A DNA stretch of 64,000 nt, taken from positions 3,092 through 67,091 of the forward strand of contig JBEHWI010000017.1 in assembly GCA_040217815.1 (NCBI GenBank). Reading direction: 5' to 3'. The notes beneath the pieces are model-generated. The model saw only the letters and a program-made list of their open reading frames with translations, was not told the origin of the DNA and searched no databases. Both the position numbers and the translations under genes were made by a program. The DNA is from UBA5314 sp040217815. GTDB taxonomy: Bacteria > Bacillota > Syntrophomonadia > Syntrophomonadales > Syntrophomonadaceae. This document shows positions 25,976 through 33,814 of the stretch, piece by piece; the first letter of the stretch is position 1; each line of letters begins with the position of its first letter.

Positions 25976-26662
25976 GTGTTTAAACGATCGTTTATTGGCT
26001 ACAATACCAGGAGCGTTGATGAACACAAAGAAAATTATGAATCACAGATGAATGAACAGTTGGAGCAGATAGACCGTGCGGTCAATGCTGCCGTGGCAGA
26101 ACAAAGCGAGTTGTCCGAGCAGTTGAAGAGCATCACCCAAAGAATCGACGCCAGCCTGCTGGGCACCGTTCTGATATCCAAGTATCAAGACGATTTGACG
26201 GTAGTGCTGAATGAATTCAGAGCTGCAGCTCATGAGAAAATGGCCTCAAACCAAAGCGAAATGCACGAATTTACCAGAGAGATAAACCGGCAGATACAAA
26301 GGGCGGACGAACAGATAACCGAAGTCAAGGCTAAAATAGTGTCCCTGTGTAAAGGAATAACCGGGGCTTTAGACTGCCCTGAGAACGATCTGGCTGAGAT
26401 AAACGAGGGAACCGTACAGATCAAAGAAAGCATCAACCGCTTTACCGAACGGGTGGAAGAGTCCGGAGTATCAATGGTTAATTTAAAGGCTAAAGGCAAC
26501 TCGAGTCATGTTGAAGGTGATGCTTACGCTGCCCCGGTGTTCAGCGCCGGCTCCACAATGAATTGGAAAAGCGTCAGGCAGACCATGGGTGATGACAACT
26601 CATCCCCGGGCGATGTAGTTGCTCAATTTTTAGACAAATTGAGGAAAGCATGGAATAGCTAA
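25976..26662 (+). CDS. Coiled-coil protein with DivIVA-like N-terminus (second of a pair)
   Basis: A 228-residue helical protein beginning FKRSFIGYNTRSVDEHK, matching the start of the preceding gene. Heptad-rich helices occupy residues 15-170, and a less ordered Gly/Ser tail ends in VVAQFLDKLRKAWNS, possibly an amphipathic helix. The GTG at 25976 matches the short N-terminus of its partner; GTG at 25967 is possible. The 16-base gap suggests cotranscription and perhaps hetero-oligomer formation. Confidence 0.65.
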   Translation: MFKRSFIGYNTRSVDEHKENYESQMNEQLEQIDRAVNAAVAEQSELSEQLKSITQRIDASLLGTVLISKYQDDLTVVLNEFRAAAHEKMASNQSEMHEFTREINRQIQRADEQITEVKAKIVSLCKGITGALDCPENDLAEINEGTVQIKESINRFTERVEESGVSMVNLKAKGNSSHVEGDAYAAPVFSAGSTMNWKSVRQTMGDDNSSPGDVVAQFLDKLRKAWNS

Positions 26663-26741
26663 AATATGCTTTATAACGTTAAACAGCTGCCCTGAATGAG
26701 CGCAGTTACGTAATAGGAGCGGAATCAAAGTGAAGAGAACA

Positions 26742-26782
26742 AACCGGTTTTATGAGCAGAGCATGCCAATGACCGGTTTTTA
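26742..26782 (+). terminator. Terminator after the coiled-coil pair
   Basis: AACCGGT and ACCGGTT form a 7-bp stem around a 23-base loop, followed by TTTATT. An 18-codon frame (GTG at 26730, preceded by GGAGCGG) runs through the hairpin to the TAA after it; it is more likely chance than a gene. Confidence 0.5.
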
Positions 26783-27730
26783 TTAATCCTTCTGATACGG
26801 GGTTTTCTTTAGTTGGGCATCAAGGAAATCCAGAACCCGATTGATGTTTTCCGGCGTATTGAGACCCTTCCCGTCGTGGCCTACTCCCTGGATTACAATT
26901 GTCTGAACCTTGCTTTTTCCCAGAACGGCCTCCAGCTTTTTAGAAAAATCGGTTGACTGCTGCACTGGTACCAGGGGGTCAATGGTGCCATGCTGTATCA
27001 AGATGGGGGGATCATCAGGTGTAATGTACGTTTCCGGATTGGCTTTTTTCACCATCTCGGGGATCAGGGTGATCTGTTTTCCCATCAGCTTGGAGGTATA
27101 TGAATCTGGTTTATCTTGAAGATAACCGTTTATTCCGCTCTTTTTAAACTGTTCATCCATGGTTAAGAAGTTTATCGGTCCACACCAATCCACCACCGCT
27201 TGAATGCAATCGGACTGGTCGGCGTTCCCCAGGCTGGGATCCTGAAGCTCCTTAACCCCACCGGAAGTTCCAGCCAGAGCAGAAAGCTGCCCCCCCGCTG
27301 AACTTCCCCAACAGGCTATTTTGTTGGGATTTATATTGTATTGAGCGGCATTGGCCCTTAAGAAACGAATAGCAGCTTTTATATCATAAATCTGGGCCGG
27401 AAAAACCGCCTCACCACTCAGGCGATAGTTGACTGAAACAACCGCATAGCCCCTCTTCAATGCGGACATGGCCATTAGAAGATCGGGTCCCACCTTATCT
27501 CCCCCTGAATAGGCGCCCCCATGTATCGAAATAATGACCGGATAGGGACCTTTGCCTTCACTGGGAAGGTATATATCCAATTTTTGTGCGGGAGATACGC
27601 TGGCATAGGAGATATTTAAAATAGTCGTCTGGAAATTGGATGACGCACTCTGGCTGCATCCCTCCAGGGTCACTGCCATACCTGAACCAATTAGTATCAG
27701 AACCAGGATCCCCGCCAATGATTTCTTCAT
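26783..27730 (-). CDS. Alpha/beta hydrolase lipoprotein (BD-FAE/esterase type)
   Basis: A 315-residue exported hydrolase. A signal peptide ends at a lipobox-like LEGC, so membrane anchoring is likely. The oxyanion motif HGGAYSGG (about 80), nucleophile elbow GSSAGG (about 150), Asp in GTIDPLVPV and His in GVGHDG make a complete esterase triad. The arrangement resembles the BD-FAE carbohydrate/feruloyl esterase group, but the substrate is unknown. GGAGG lies seven bases before the ATG at 27730, which fixes the start. Confidence 0.87.
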   Translation of the reverse strand: MKKSLAGILVLILIGSGMAVTLEGCSQSASSNFQTTILNISYASVSPAQKLDIYLPSEGKGPYPVIISIHGGAYSGGDKVGPDLLMAMSALKRGYAVVSVNYRLSGEAVFPAQIYDIKAAIRFLRANAAQYNINPNKIACWGSSAGGQLSALAGTSGGVKELQDPSLGNADQSDCIQAVVDWCGPINFLTMDEQFKKSGINGYLQDKPDSYTSKLMGKQITLIPEMVKKANPETYITPDDPPILIQHGTIDPLVPVQQSTDFSKKLEAVLGKSKVQTIVIQGVGHDGKGLNTPENINRVLDFLDAQLKKTPYQKD

Positions 27731-28105
27731 TAATTCGCCTCCGTAACAACTTGCCTGTTTCAAGCTATGATATTTATCGATTATAAATGAGTTTCACTAA
27801 AACTCCTGACTGGCTGCTTTCCGGTGATGAAGGGTGAGCGGTCCATCATGAAAATGCAAATTTAAGGACAACCCCCAAAGAAAATAATATCAATATTATC
27901 CCGTAGTAGGCAATAATCAAGCATATCAATCCTACCCGAGAAAATTTTACCAGAAACGCCAAAGGAAAAGAAGGCCGTTTTTGCGGGATTAAAAACATGA
28001 AGACAGTATATTTATGCAGAATATTTGGGGATTAGCTCGTGGTCAGCCTATGGAATGACTTAATCTAATAAGCTTGGTGTCAAAAGGTTGTTTTTATTGC
28101 AGATT
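27731..28105. other. Intergenic region, no gene seen
   Basis: About 375 bases upstream of the esterase and downstream of the YvyF-like gene, both on the minus strand. Apart from the esterase RBS I see no RNA, terminator or promoter that I would defend. Confidence 0.5.
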
Positions 28106-28339
28106 TTAGATTTTCCGATAAATTAGACGTCCTTCCCGAATATAACGAAACAGGGTTTCCTCATTTATTCCGGTAGATGCTGTCAATTCCTGAAAATCGC
28201 AGCCTGGGTGCTCATTAATATAATCCTTTACCTTATTAAAATTGGTCCGTTCGCTCTCAAAGCAGCCCTGGCAAACCGTACTGGTCCCGCTAAATGTAAA
28301 GAGGCTGTTGCATACTGGACAATTGCGTAATTCGCACAT
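28106..28339 (-). CDS. YvyF-like zinc-ribbon protein (flagellar operon protein family)
   Basis: A 77-residue protein. Two CxxC pairs (CPVC and CQGC) near the N-terminus form a zinc ribbon, followed by a winged-helix-like half: TGINEETLFRYIREGRL. Size and layout match the YvyF/TIGR03826 family usually found in flagellar or late-competence operons. No flagellar genes are present here, so this copy is an orphan. AAAGGA precedes the ATG at 28339 by suitable spacing; a GTG nine bases upstream is too close to it. Confidence 0.75.
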   Translation of the reverse strand: MCELRNCPVCNSLFTFSGTSTVCQGCFESERTNFNKVKDYINEHPGCDFQELTASTGINEETLFRYIREGRLIYRKI

Positions 28340-28776
28340 GTTTAGCACATCCTTTCTACGGCTCGCAATATTGTAGGGATGTCTTTAAAAAAGGGGCCCG
28401 GTTTGTGGACAACGTTCCACAATTCTGCGTATTATAATAAGATTAGCCTATTACGGTATAAATTTCCTCCGACTAAAGTTTCATATTTAATAGGAAAAAG
28501 GTCACAATTTAGTCTATTCTGACTACTAAAAATGACCTGCGTGAATATAGGTCCTAAATCGCTCATCATTTAGATCCTTAGGGAAGCAGGAATTTTGCGC
28601 TGCCTTTAGCTCGAGCTCAATCCGGGATTGAGACATGGAATAGGATCAACCGGGAGCAGCTTTGCTCACATATACAGGAAATTGGGTATTAATGCGAGAA
28701 TATTACATGAATACTTTGGTATTTACGGATAAGGGTGCCAGGCTGACAGCAGTTAGGCATCGGCGGAGGGGACAGG
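28340..28776. other. Intergenic region, no gene seen
   Basis: About 435 AT-rich bases between divergent genes. Several A/T-rich -10-like sequences are present, but no convincing promoter pair or RNA structure. Confidence 0.45.
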
Positions 28777-29697
28777 ATGAGGGAAAGGCGCGAATTTATT
28801 GCATTATACGTATCATTGATAGTGGTAGCTGCAATCATGTGGACAGCGGGCAAATATTATCCGAACCAGGCGTCGCTGGTGATGGCCACCACATCACCAG
28901 AAATCCAGCAACCGGAAATCCTATCTGAAACCAGAGCATTGCTCGACGCTTCCCGGGCAGGTGCTCCGAAGCTTAAACTAACCCGGGAAATCAAGGGAAT
29001 ACCGATCCTTATGTACCACAATGTCAGCCCCGATCCCTCGACGGGAAGTATAGGACATAGAATGGAGCCGGAGACCTTCGACCGGCAGATGCGCTACTTG
29101 AAGGAGCATGGCTACCATACGGTTGATCTGGGCGCAGTACTTGATTTTTACCAGAAAGGGACTGCTCTACCTGAAAAACCAATAGTGATCACACTGGACG
29201 ATGGCTTTCAGGGCACCTATTATTACGCATTTCCTGCCCTCAAAAAATACGGCTTTACGGCCACTGTCTTTGTGGTCAGCAATGTGGTCGGTGGATTAAA
29301 CGACTTCGATATAAAAGCGGGGTTGAAGCCCCCTACCAGGATGTTAACCTGGGAGCAAATAAAGGAGATGGATGCCGCGGGTATTACCATTGGCTGCCAT
29401 ACCCTGGATCATGCTCATTTGCGAAAAATAGGCCAGGGTGAGGCCCGCCGGCAGATAGTTGAGTGTAAAAAGGTACTGGAGGAAGTACTGGGTGAGGAAG
29501 TTCAATTCTTCTGTTATCCCTACGGCGAATATAGTTCTTATGTCCTACAGGTGCTTAGAGAGTGCGGTTTTCGGGCTGCGGTCACCGTCAACCCTCTGCT
29601 GGTGACCGGAATAAAGGACCCGCTTCAATTAAACCGGATCGGCATTCCCGGTTACATGGAAGATGAAGAGTTTGCCAGCCGTATTATGGGGCCATAG
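28777..29697 (+). CDS. Exported polysaccharide deacetylase (NodB family)
   Basis: A 306-residue carbohydrate esterase family 4 protein, paralogous to the one at 16813. An N-terminal transmembrane or signal segment (about 8-26) precedes the catalytic domain with ILMYHNVS, TLDDGFQGTYYYAFPALKKYGFTA (in part), GCHTLDH and YPYGEYS. All metal ligands are present. It probably deacetylates peptidoglycan or another envelope polymer. GGAGGGGACAGG just before the ATG is a good ribosome binding site. Confidence 0.9.
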   Translation: MRERREFIALYVSLIVVAAIMWTAGKYYPNQASLVMATTSPEIQQPEILSETRALLDASRAGAPKLKLTREIKGIPILMYHNVSPDPSTGSIGHRMEPETFDRQMRYLKEHGYHTVDLGAVLDFYQKGTALPEKPIVITLDDGFQGTYYYAFPALKKYGFTATVFVVSNVVGGLNDFDIKAGLKPPTRMLTWEQIKEMDAAGITIGCHTLDHAHLRKIGQGEARRQIVECKKVLEEVLGEEVQFFCYPYGEYSSYVLQVLRECGFRAAVTVNPLLVTGIKDPLQLNRIGIPGYMEDEEFASRIMGP

Positions 29698-30006
29698 GCA
29701 TATTCTGATTTTAGGGAGATATTTATAAAAGGTATAACTCTTAAACATTGACCTATGATAATGGCAGCGGGCCTCAAAGCGCCCGGGACTAATAGCCGGG
29801 AAAGGTGGCTTTACGGTGAGGAAAAAGAAGCATCCTGTCTCCCCGGCCGGGAGAGCGAATGCTCTGACCGGATCGGTGGTCGTGATATACTTCAACAGCC
29901 TTTATGCTCTCACCTTTGAAACCCAGGTGCCGCTGCTTGGTGGCAAACTTTCTACCCTTTCTATCAACTCTTTTCCTGTTTCCTCCTCTGAACAAGGGCC
30001 GCAACG
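29698..30006. other. Intergenic region with GC-rich hairpins, no gene supported
   Basis: Two small GC-rich inverted repeats (GGGC...GCCC and CCCGG...CCGGG) lie at about 29768-29805, followed by a GTG-initiated 64-codon frame at 29816 with a passable RBS but no recognisable product. A leader RNA for the DUF3810 gene is possible but matches no riboswitch I know. Confidence 0.35.
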
Positions 30007-31134
30007 GTGAACAGGGCATATTGGAATCGGCCCTCCGGACTGACCTTGACTGGGATACTGCTGCTTCCCGCTGCTCTGTTGCTTAACTGGGCAGCCGGTT
30101 TTTGTCCAGACCTGGTCGAAAAGGCATATGCAACCGGGTTGAACCGGGTGATAATACAGTCTTTAAGTTTGGCCAGTGGGCTTTTCTCGTTTTCCCTGGG
30201 AGAGATTTTGTGTATTGCTCTTCTAAGCAGCCTGCTTTTGTACATCACTATTAAAACATATCAGTTAAAAAAAGGCGCCGGTTCCAAACCGCGTCTGACG
30301 GAGCTGGGAAGGAAAATGCTGGCCTTATTGGGCCTGGTGTATTTTCTTTTTATTTTGCTCTGGGGTCTCAATTATCAGCGGCTCTCCCTGGCAGATATTG
30401 CAGGACTTACCATTAAGCCCGACGAACCAGCCGAATTGACTGTAGTCGGTGATGAGTTGCTAAGACGAGCCGTCCATCTGCGCAGCAATTTAAATCAGGA
30501 CGCCAGAGGGGTGATGTACCTGGAGCAGGGAAAAGAAGGGATTATGGAGAGGGCCGGAGCCGGATATGAAGCAGCCGCTTCAATATATCCCGAACTGGGT
30601 GGAGTGTATGGAAGGCCCAAAGGAGTGCTCCTGAGTGAATGCATGTCCTATCTGGGCCTGTCAGGAGTGTACAACCCGTTTACCGGTGAAGCCAACATAA
30701 ATATGGCTTTTCCCGATGCCCTGATGCCTGCTACAGTGTGCCATGAGATGGCTCATCAGCGTGGTTTTGCCAGAGAAGACGAAGCCAACTATATCGCCTA
30801 TTTAACCTGCAACTACCATCCCGACCGGGAATTTAAGTATTCAGGAACTCTCCTGGCCCTGCTTCATGTCATGGCAGCTCTGCAATCGAGTTCCCCCGAG
30901 CAATACCGCGAGTTGGAAGGAAAGGTCAGCCCTGAGATCAGGGCCGACCTGGCAGAGTACCGTACCTACTGGCAGGCGCATGAAGGTCCGGCGGCCAGAA
31001 TCAGCAGCCGGATAAACGATCTGTTCTTAAAATCCAACCGGCAGAGTGATGGGGTCAAAAGTTATAACCGCATGGTGGAACTGCTCCTGGCCGAACACCG
31101 GGCTGGGAGAGTGCTGCCCGGTGTTGATGATTAG
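30007..31134 (+). CDS. DUF3810 family membrane protein with HExxH-like motif
   Basis: A 375-residue protein. Three hydrophobic segments in residues 10-125 are followed by a large domain containing CHEMAHQRGF at about 247-256, a zincin-type HExxH motif, with EDEANY supplying a possible third ligand. This layout is that of DUF3810, a predicted membrane metallopeptidase family without assigned substrate. The start is GTG with a weak RBS. The stop codon lies at the left tip of a MITE-like element, so the insertion just missed truncating the gene or supplies the stop. Confidence 0.8.
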   Translation: MNRAYWNRPSGLTLTGILLLPAALLLNWAAGFCPDLVEKAYATGLNRVIIQSLSLASGLFSFSLGEILCIALLSSLLLYITIKTYQLKKGAGSKPRLTELGRKMLALLGLVYFLFILLWGLNYQRLSLADIAGLTIKPDEPAELTVVGDELLRRAVHLRSNLNQDARGVMYLEQGKEGIMERAGAGYEAAASIYPELGGVYGRPKGVLLSECMSYLGLSGVYNPFTGEANINMAFPDALMPATVCHEMAHQRGFAREDEANYIAYLTCNYHPDREFKYSGTLLALLHVMAALQSSSPEQYRELEGKVSPEIRADLAEYRTYWQAHEGPAARISSRINDLFLKSNRQSDGVKSYNRMVELLLAEHRAGRVLPGVDD

Positions 31135-31345
31135 TACAACATTCCGTATATTCATGCACATAATTAGGGCAGATTTTTCCGAATTACTGCGTTGTCGTCG
31201 CTCGCAATACGTCCAGTATTACTCACTCCTCTGACGCCCACGGACGGGCTAATGCGGCGGTGGCAGGATGCCATGGAGCCGCCGCCTTGTACTTCGAAAA
31301 AATCTGCTCCCACTTATATGCACAATATACGGAACGTTTTACTAG
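31132..31345. mobile_element. MITE-like inverted-repeat element, type 2 ends
   Basis: A 214-bp element with imperfect terminal inverted repeats of about 50 bp, starting TAGTACAACATTCC at the left and TAGTAAAACGTTCC (read inward) at the right. The core matches that of the element at 19910, inverted. It fills the whole space between the convergent DUF3810 and aminomutase genes, starting inside the stop of one and ending two bases before the other. No transposase is encoded. Confidence 0.72.
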
Positions 31346-31347
31346 AT

Positions 31348-32574
31348 TCAGATCTCCACTCTTTTGCCCTCCCAGGTCCGCAAAATCAAATGGTCCTGAC
31401 AGACGGCAGCCACATAACTGGGCATAAGCGGGATTTTGCCCAGGCCGCCCGGAGCGTTGACAATATAGGTAGGCACGGCTAATCCAGAAGTATAGCCTCG
31501 CAGCTGCTCCATAATGGCTATCCCCGTTTCAATACTGGTTTTGAAGTGCATGGTTCCCTGGACGCTCTTGGCGTGGAAAATATAATAGGGACGAACCCGG
31601 ATCTGCAAAAGCAGCTGGTTCAACCGTTTCATGATATCAGGGTGGTCGTTTACCCCCTTGAGCAGTACCGCTTGATTGCCTAAAACCGCCCCGGCTTCAA
31701 CCAGGCGGTCACAGGCCTGTTTGGCTTCGTTGGTGACCTCCAGGGGATGGTTGAACTGAGTATTTATATAAATCGGGGGATAGCGGCGCAGGATGGAGCA
31801 CAATTCAGGAGTGACCCGCTGGGGGAGAGTCACCGGGATCCTGGTACCGATCCGCTTGATTTCAACATGTTTAATACTGTTCAGGCTCTTTAATATCCAA
31901 TCCAGGGTCTTTTCACCTAACAGGAGAGCGTCTCCCCCGGTAATCAAAACATCCCGCACTTCGGTATGGTCGGCGATAAAATCGAGCGCCTGGGCGATGT
32001 CATCCGTACAGGACCCACGATCGATCTCTCCTATATTACGACGCCTTTGACAGTGGCGGCAGTACATGGCACACTGGTTGGTTACATTGATAATCAACCG
32101 GTCCGGATACCTCCTGGTTATGCACGGTGCCGGTGAGGTCAAAAGCTCATTCATAGGGTCAAGTTCACCCTCCCGGCTTAGTTCACGCAGATCTGGAACT
32201 GCCTGCCGGTAGATAGGACTGTTGCGGAAATCTACATCGATTAAGCTGAGATAATAGGGGGAAATCGCCCAGCGATAAAGCCTGCTTACCCGATCGATCT
32301 TCCGTCTCTCCAGTTCACTCAACCCCAAAATCTCGGCCAGGATAGAACTCTCCTGGACCCGGTTCTTCAACTGCCATCGCCAGTCCTGCCAGTTTTCTTC
32401 GTCGGCCTTAAGGACCTTCATAATCCGAACTTTTTGTTTATTTATTTGTTCTATTTGGCTCATTCCGGTGGGAATACGAGCGGATGCTTCCTGAAACGGG
32501 CGGGCTATATCTGTAAGCTCCTGGCTTCTTGCCAGCGACTGGGTTTGATATTCTAATAAGTTGGCCTCTTTCAT
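31348..32574 (-). CDS. eam: Glutamate 2,3-aminomutase-type radical SAM enzyme (KamA family)
   Basis: A 408-residue PLP/radical-SAM aminomutase. The cluster motif CAMYCRHC is at 168-175. In lysine 2,3-aminomutase two aspartates 37 residues apart (QCD and VDAPGG) bind the lysine side-chain amine; here they are Lys336 (HAK) and Asn373 (VNAPGG), also 37 apart, the substitutions described for glutamate 2,3-aminomutase. The predicted product is beta-glutamate, a known compatible solute. AAAGGGAG supports the ATG at 32574. A c-di-AMP riboswitch and terminator lie upstream, which agrees with an osmotic role. No ablB-like acetyltransferase is adjacent. Confidence 0.85.
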   Translation of the reverse strand: MKEANLLEYQTQSLARSQELTDIARPFQEASARIPTGMSQIEQINKQKVRIMKVLKADEENWQDWRWQLKNRVQESSILAEILGLSELERRKIDRVSRLYRWAISPYYLSLIDVDFRNSPIYRQAVPDLRELSREGELDPMNELLTSPAPCITRRYPDRLIINVTNQCAMYCRHCQRRRNIGEIDRGSCTDDIAQALDFIADHTEVRDVLITGGDALLLGEKTLDWILKSLNSIKHVEIKRIGTRIPVTLPQRVTPELCSILRRYPPIYINTQFNHPLEVTNEAKQACDRLVEAGAVLGNQAVLLKGVNDHPDIMKRLNQLLLQIRVRPYYIFHAKSVQGTMHFKTSIETGIAIMEQLRGYTSGLAVPTYIVNAPGGLGKIPLMPSYVAAVCQDHLILRTWEGKRVEI

Positions 32575-32646
32575 TTGAACACTCCCTTTCAATGTGGCTG
32601 GTCTTTGTGTCACATTAGAAAAGGGCCGAGGTTTTATTGATGCTAT

Positions 32647-32677
32647 AAAACAAACAATCCAAAGAAACTCTGGATTG
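32647..32677 (-). terminator. Riboswitch-controlled terminator upstream of the aminomutase gene
   Basis: On the minus strand AATCCAGAG and CTTTGGATT form a hairpin followed by GTTTGTTTT. It lies between the c-di-AMP aptamer and the start codon, in the position of an expression-platform terminator. Confidence 0.8.
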
Positions 32678-32714
32678 GTAGAGACTACAATAGTAAAATA
32701 CCCCGGTTTCCCTT

Positions 32715-32832
32715 TTTGCGCTTGCGAGGTTAGCTGACGGGTTCGGAATAAGGGAATATCCCTACCGGAGAACCGGATTCACCCCATAGTTTGGGTCCCC
32801 CGCTCTTCCCTGAAAGGGAAGATTAAGCGTTA
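32715..32832 (-). promoter_or_regulatory. c-di-AMP riboswitch (ydaO-yuaA type)
   Basis: Read on the minus strand the region contains the hallmark blocks of the ydaO aptamer: GGGGGACCCAAACTATGGGG followed by TGAATCCGG, then CCGAACCCGTCAGCTAACC and TCGCAAGCG, closed by CGCTT/AAGCG. Family members bind c-di-AMP and usually switch expression off when it is high. A terminator follows and then the aminomutase gene, 140 bases downstream. Confidence 0.9.
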
Positions 32833-33333
32833 TAAATAAACTTGTCCTACTGATTTCGAATGTTTTTCGGCTATTCTTAAAAGGATTAGTTTTGCTTCAA
32901 CTCCTTTCTAGTAACTGGAATGAATTACTATATTACCTGATTGCTTAAGCGCGGATCGGTTATTATGCATTCTCCCTTAAAGGCCACCATATGTCAATAA
33001 ATAAAAATAATACAAAAAAATTACAAACATTAACAATATGTTTTAAACATAAATACGATTTACAAAATCATAGATTGCAGTAAAAAAGTGTTTGGCAAAT
33101 TAATGATCAATATGAAAAATAAAGTACTCAGAGGAAACGCATGGAAACGTTGCAACTGAGGTTTATGCGCTCCCATCATTTTGGTCGGCCACCGGGAGGA
33201 ACCCTTTATATATTCTGATGCGTCGTGATAATAATTTAAAACAGTAATGTTTCAGGTAATGATTCAATAAAATTATTATAGATGGCTGTAGATTAAACTG
33301 GTGAAGTCACCTACCAAGATACATCAAGGAATG
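32833..33333. other. AT-rich divergent region, no gene seen
   Basis: About 500 bases between the c-di-AMP riboswitch and the leuA promoter. It is strongly AT-rich in the middle. The riboswitch promoter must lie at the left edge (TATAAC reads just before the aptamer on the minus strand) but its -35 is unclear. No open frame or RNA is supported. Confidence 0.45.
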
Positions 33334-33362
33334 TTGACAGCAAAATAGCAGGTCAGTATAAT
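33334..33362 (+). promoter_or_regulatory. Consensus sigma-A promoter of the leuA transcript
   Basis: TTGACA at 33334-33339, a 17-bp spacer and TATAAT at 33357-33362: a perfect match to the vegetative consensus. Strong constitutive initiation fits control by downstream T-box attenuation. Confidence 0.92.
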
Positions 33363-33368
33363 AAATGC

Positions 33369-33660
33369 AATATACAAAACGACGATGACAGGGAATAGTA
33401 AGCTGATCCTTGGGCTACAGAGAACCGCCGTTTGGTGCGAGGCGGTCGAAAAGGCAAGCTGAACTCATCCTGGAGTTGCTGACCGAAATCATTTTTGAAA
33501 GTAGGCTCGGACGGAAACTTCCACCGTTAAAAGGAAGGGGATATCGGATCTTTACGATCCCGCATCCTGATGGAGTGAGCGGCAATAGCCGTTAATTTGA
33601 GTGGTACCGCGGAGTTAAACCCTTCGTCTCAGAGTTCTGAGCGAGGGGTTTTATATTTTT
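33369..33660 (+). promoter_or_regulatory. Leucine T-box leader with terminator
   Basis: The leader has the stem I motifs GGGAATAGTAA and AGAGAACCGCC, a GAACTCA specifier loop giving CTC (Leu) at 33464-33466, the T-box TGGTACCGCGG at 33602-33612, and a terminator (AAACCCTTCG...GAGGGGTTTT) at 33616-33656. Uncharged tRNA-Leu would favour the antiterminator and allow leuA expression. The specifier agrees with the downstream gene. Confidence 0.92.
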
Positions 33661-33679
33661 TAACAAGGAGGTGGTTTCG

Positions 33680-33814
33680 ATGGAAGACGATCTTGGCGAC
33701 CTGCAATTATTTTTAGTTATATTTGAGGAGGAAATTGACGATGGAAAAGCTGTATATTTTCGATACCACCCTGAGAGATGGCGAGCAGTCTCTGGGAATA
33801 ACCCTGAATGTTAA
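33680..33814 (+). CDS. Small acidic open frame between the T-box and leuA
   Basis: A 44-codon frame starting MEDDLGDLQLFLVIFEEE has an excellent ribosome binding site (AAGGAGGTGG, seven bases before ATG) and overlaps the first 74 bases of leuA in another frame. Ribosomes loading there would cross the leuA start, so it could couple or dampen leuA translation. Alternatively it is the truncated head of a lost gene. No family recognised. Confidence 0.35.
   Translation: MEDDLGDLQLFLVIFEEEIDDGKAVYFRYHPERWRAVSGNNPEC

Noticed and set aside
26730..26786. 18-codon peptide gene (GTG start, RBS GGAGCGG)
   Set aside because: Its codons coincide with a terminator hairpin after the coiled-coil genes; without conservation data chance is the better explanation.
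29816..30010. 64-codon gene between the deacetylase and DUF3810 genes
   Set aside because: Passable RBS but unrecognisable product, overlap with the DUF3810 start and biased composition; not supported enough to list as a gene.
33602..33656. Stand-alone terminator of an upstream gene
   Set aside because: It is part of the T-box leader: TGGTACCGCGG directly precedes it and the promoter lies 240 bases upstream on the same strand.
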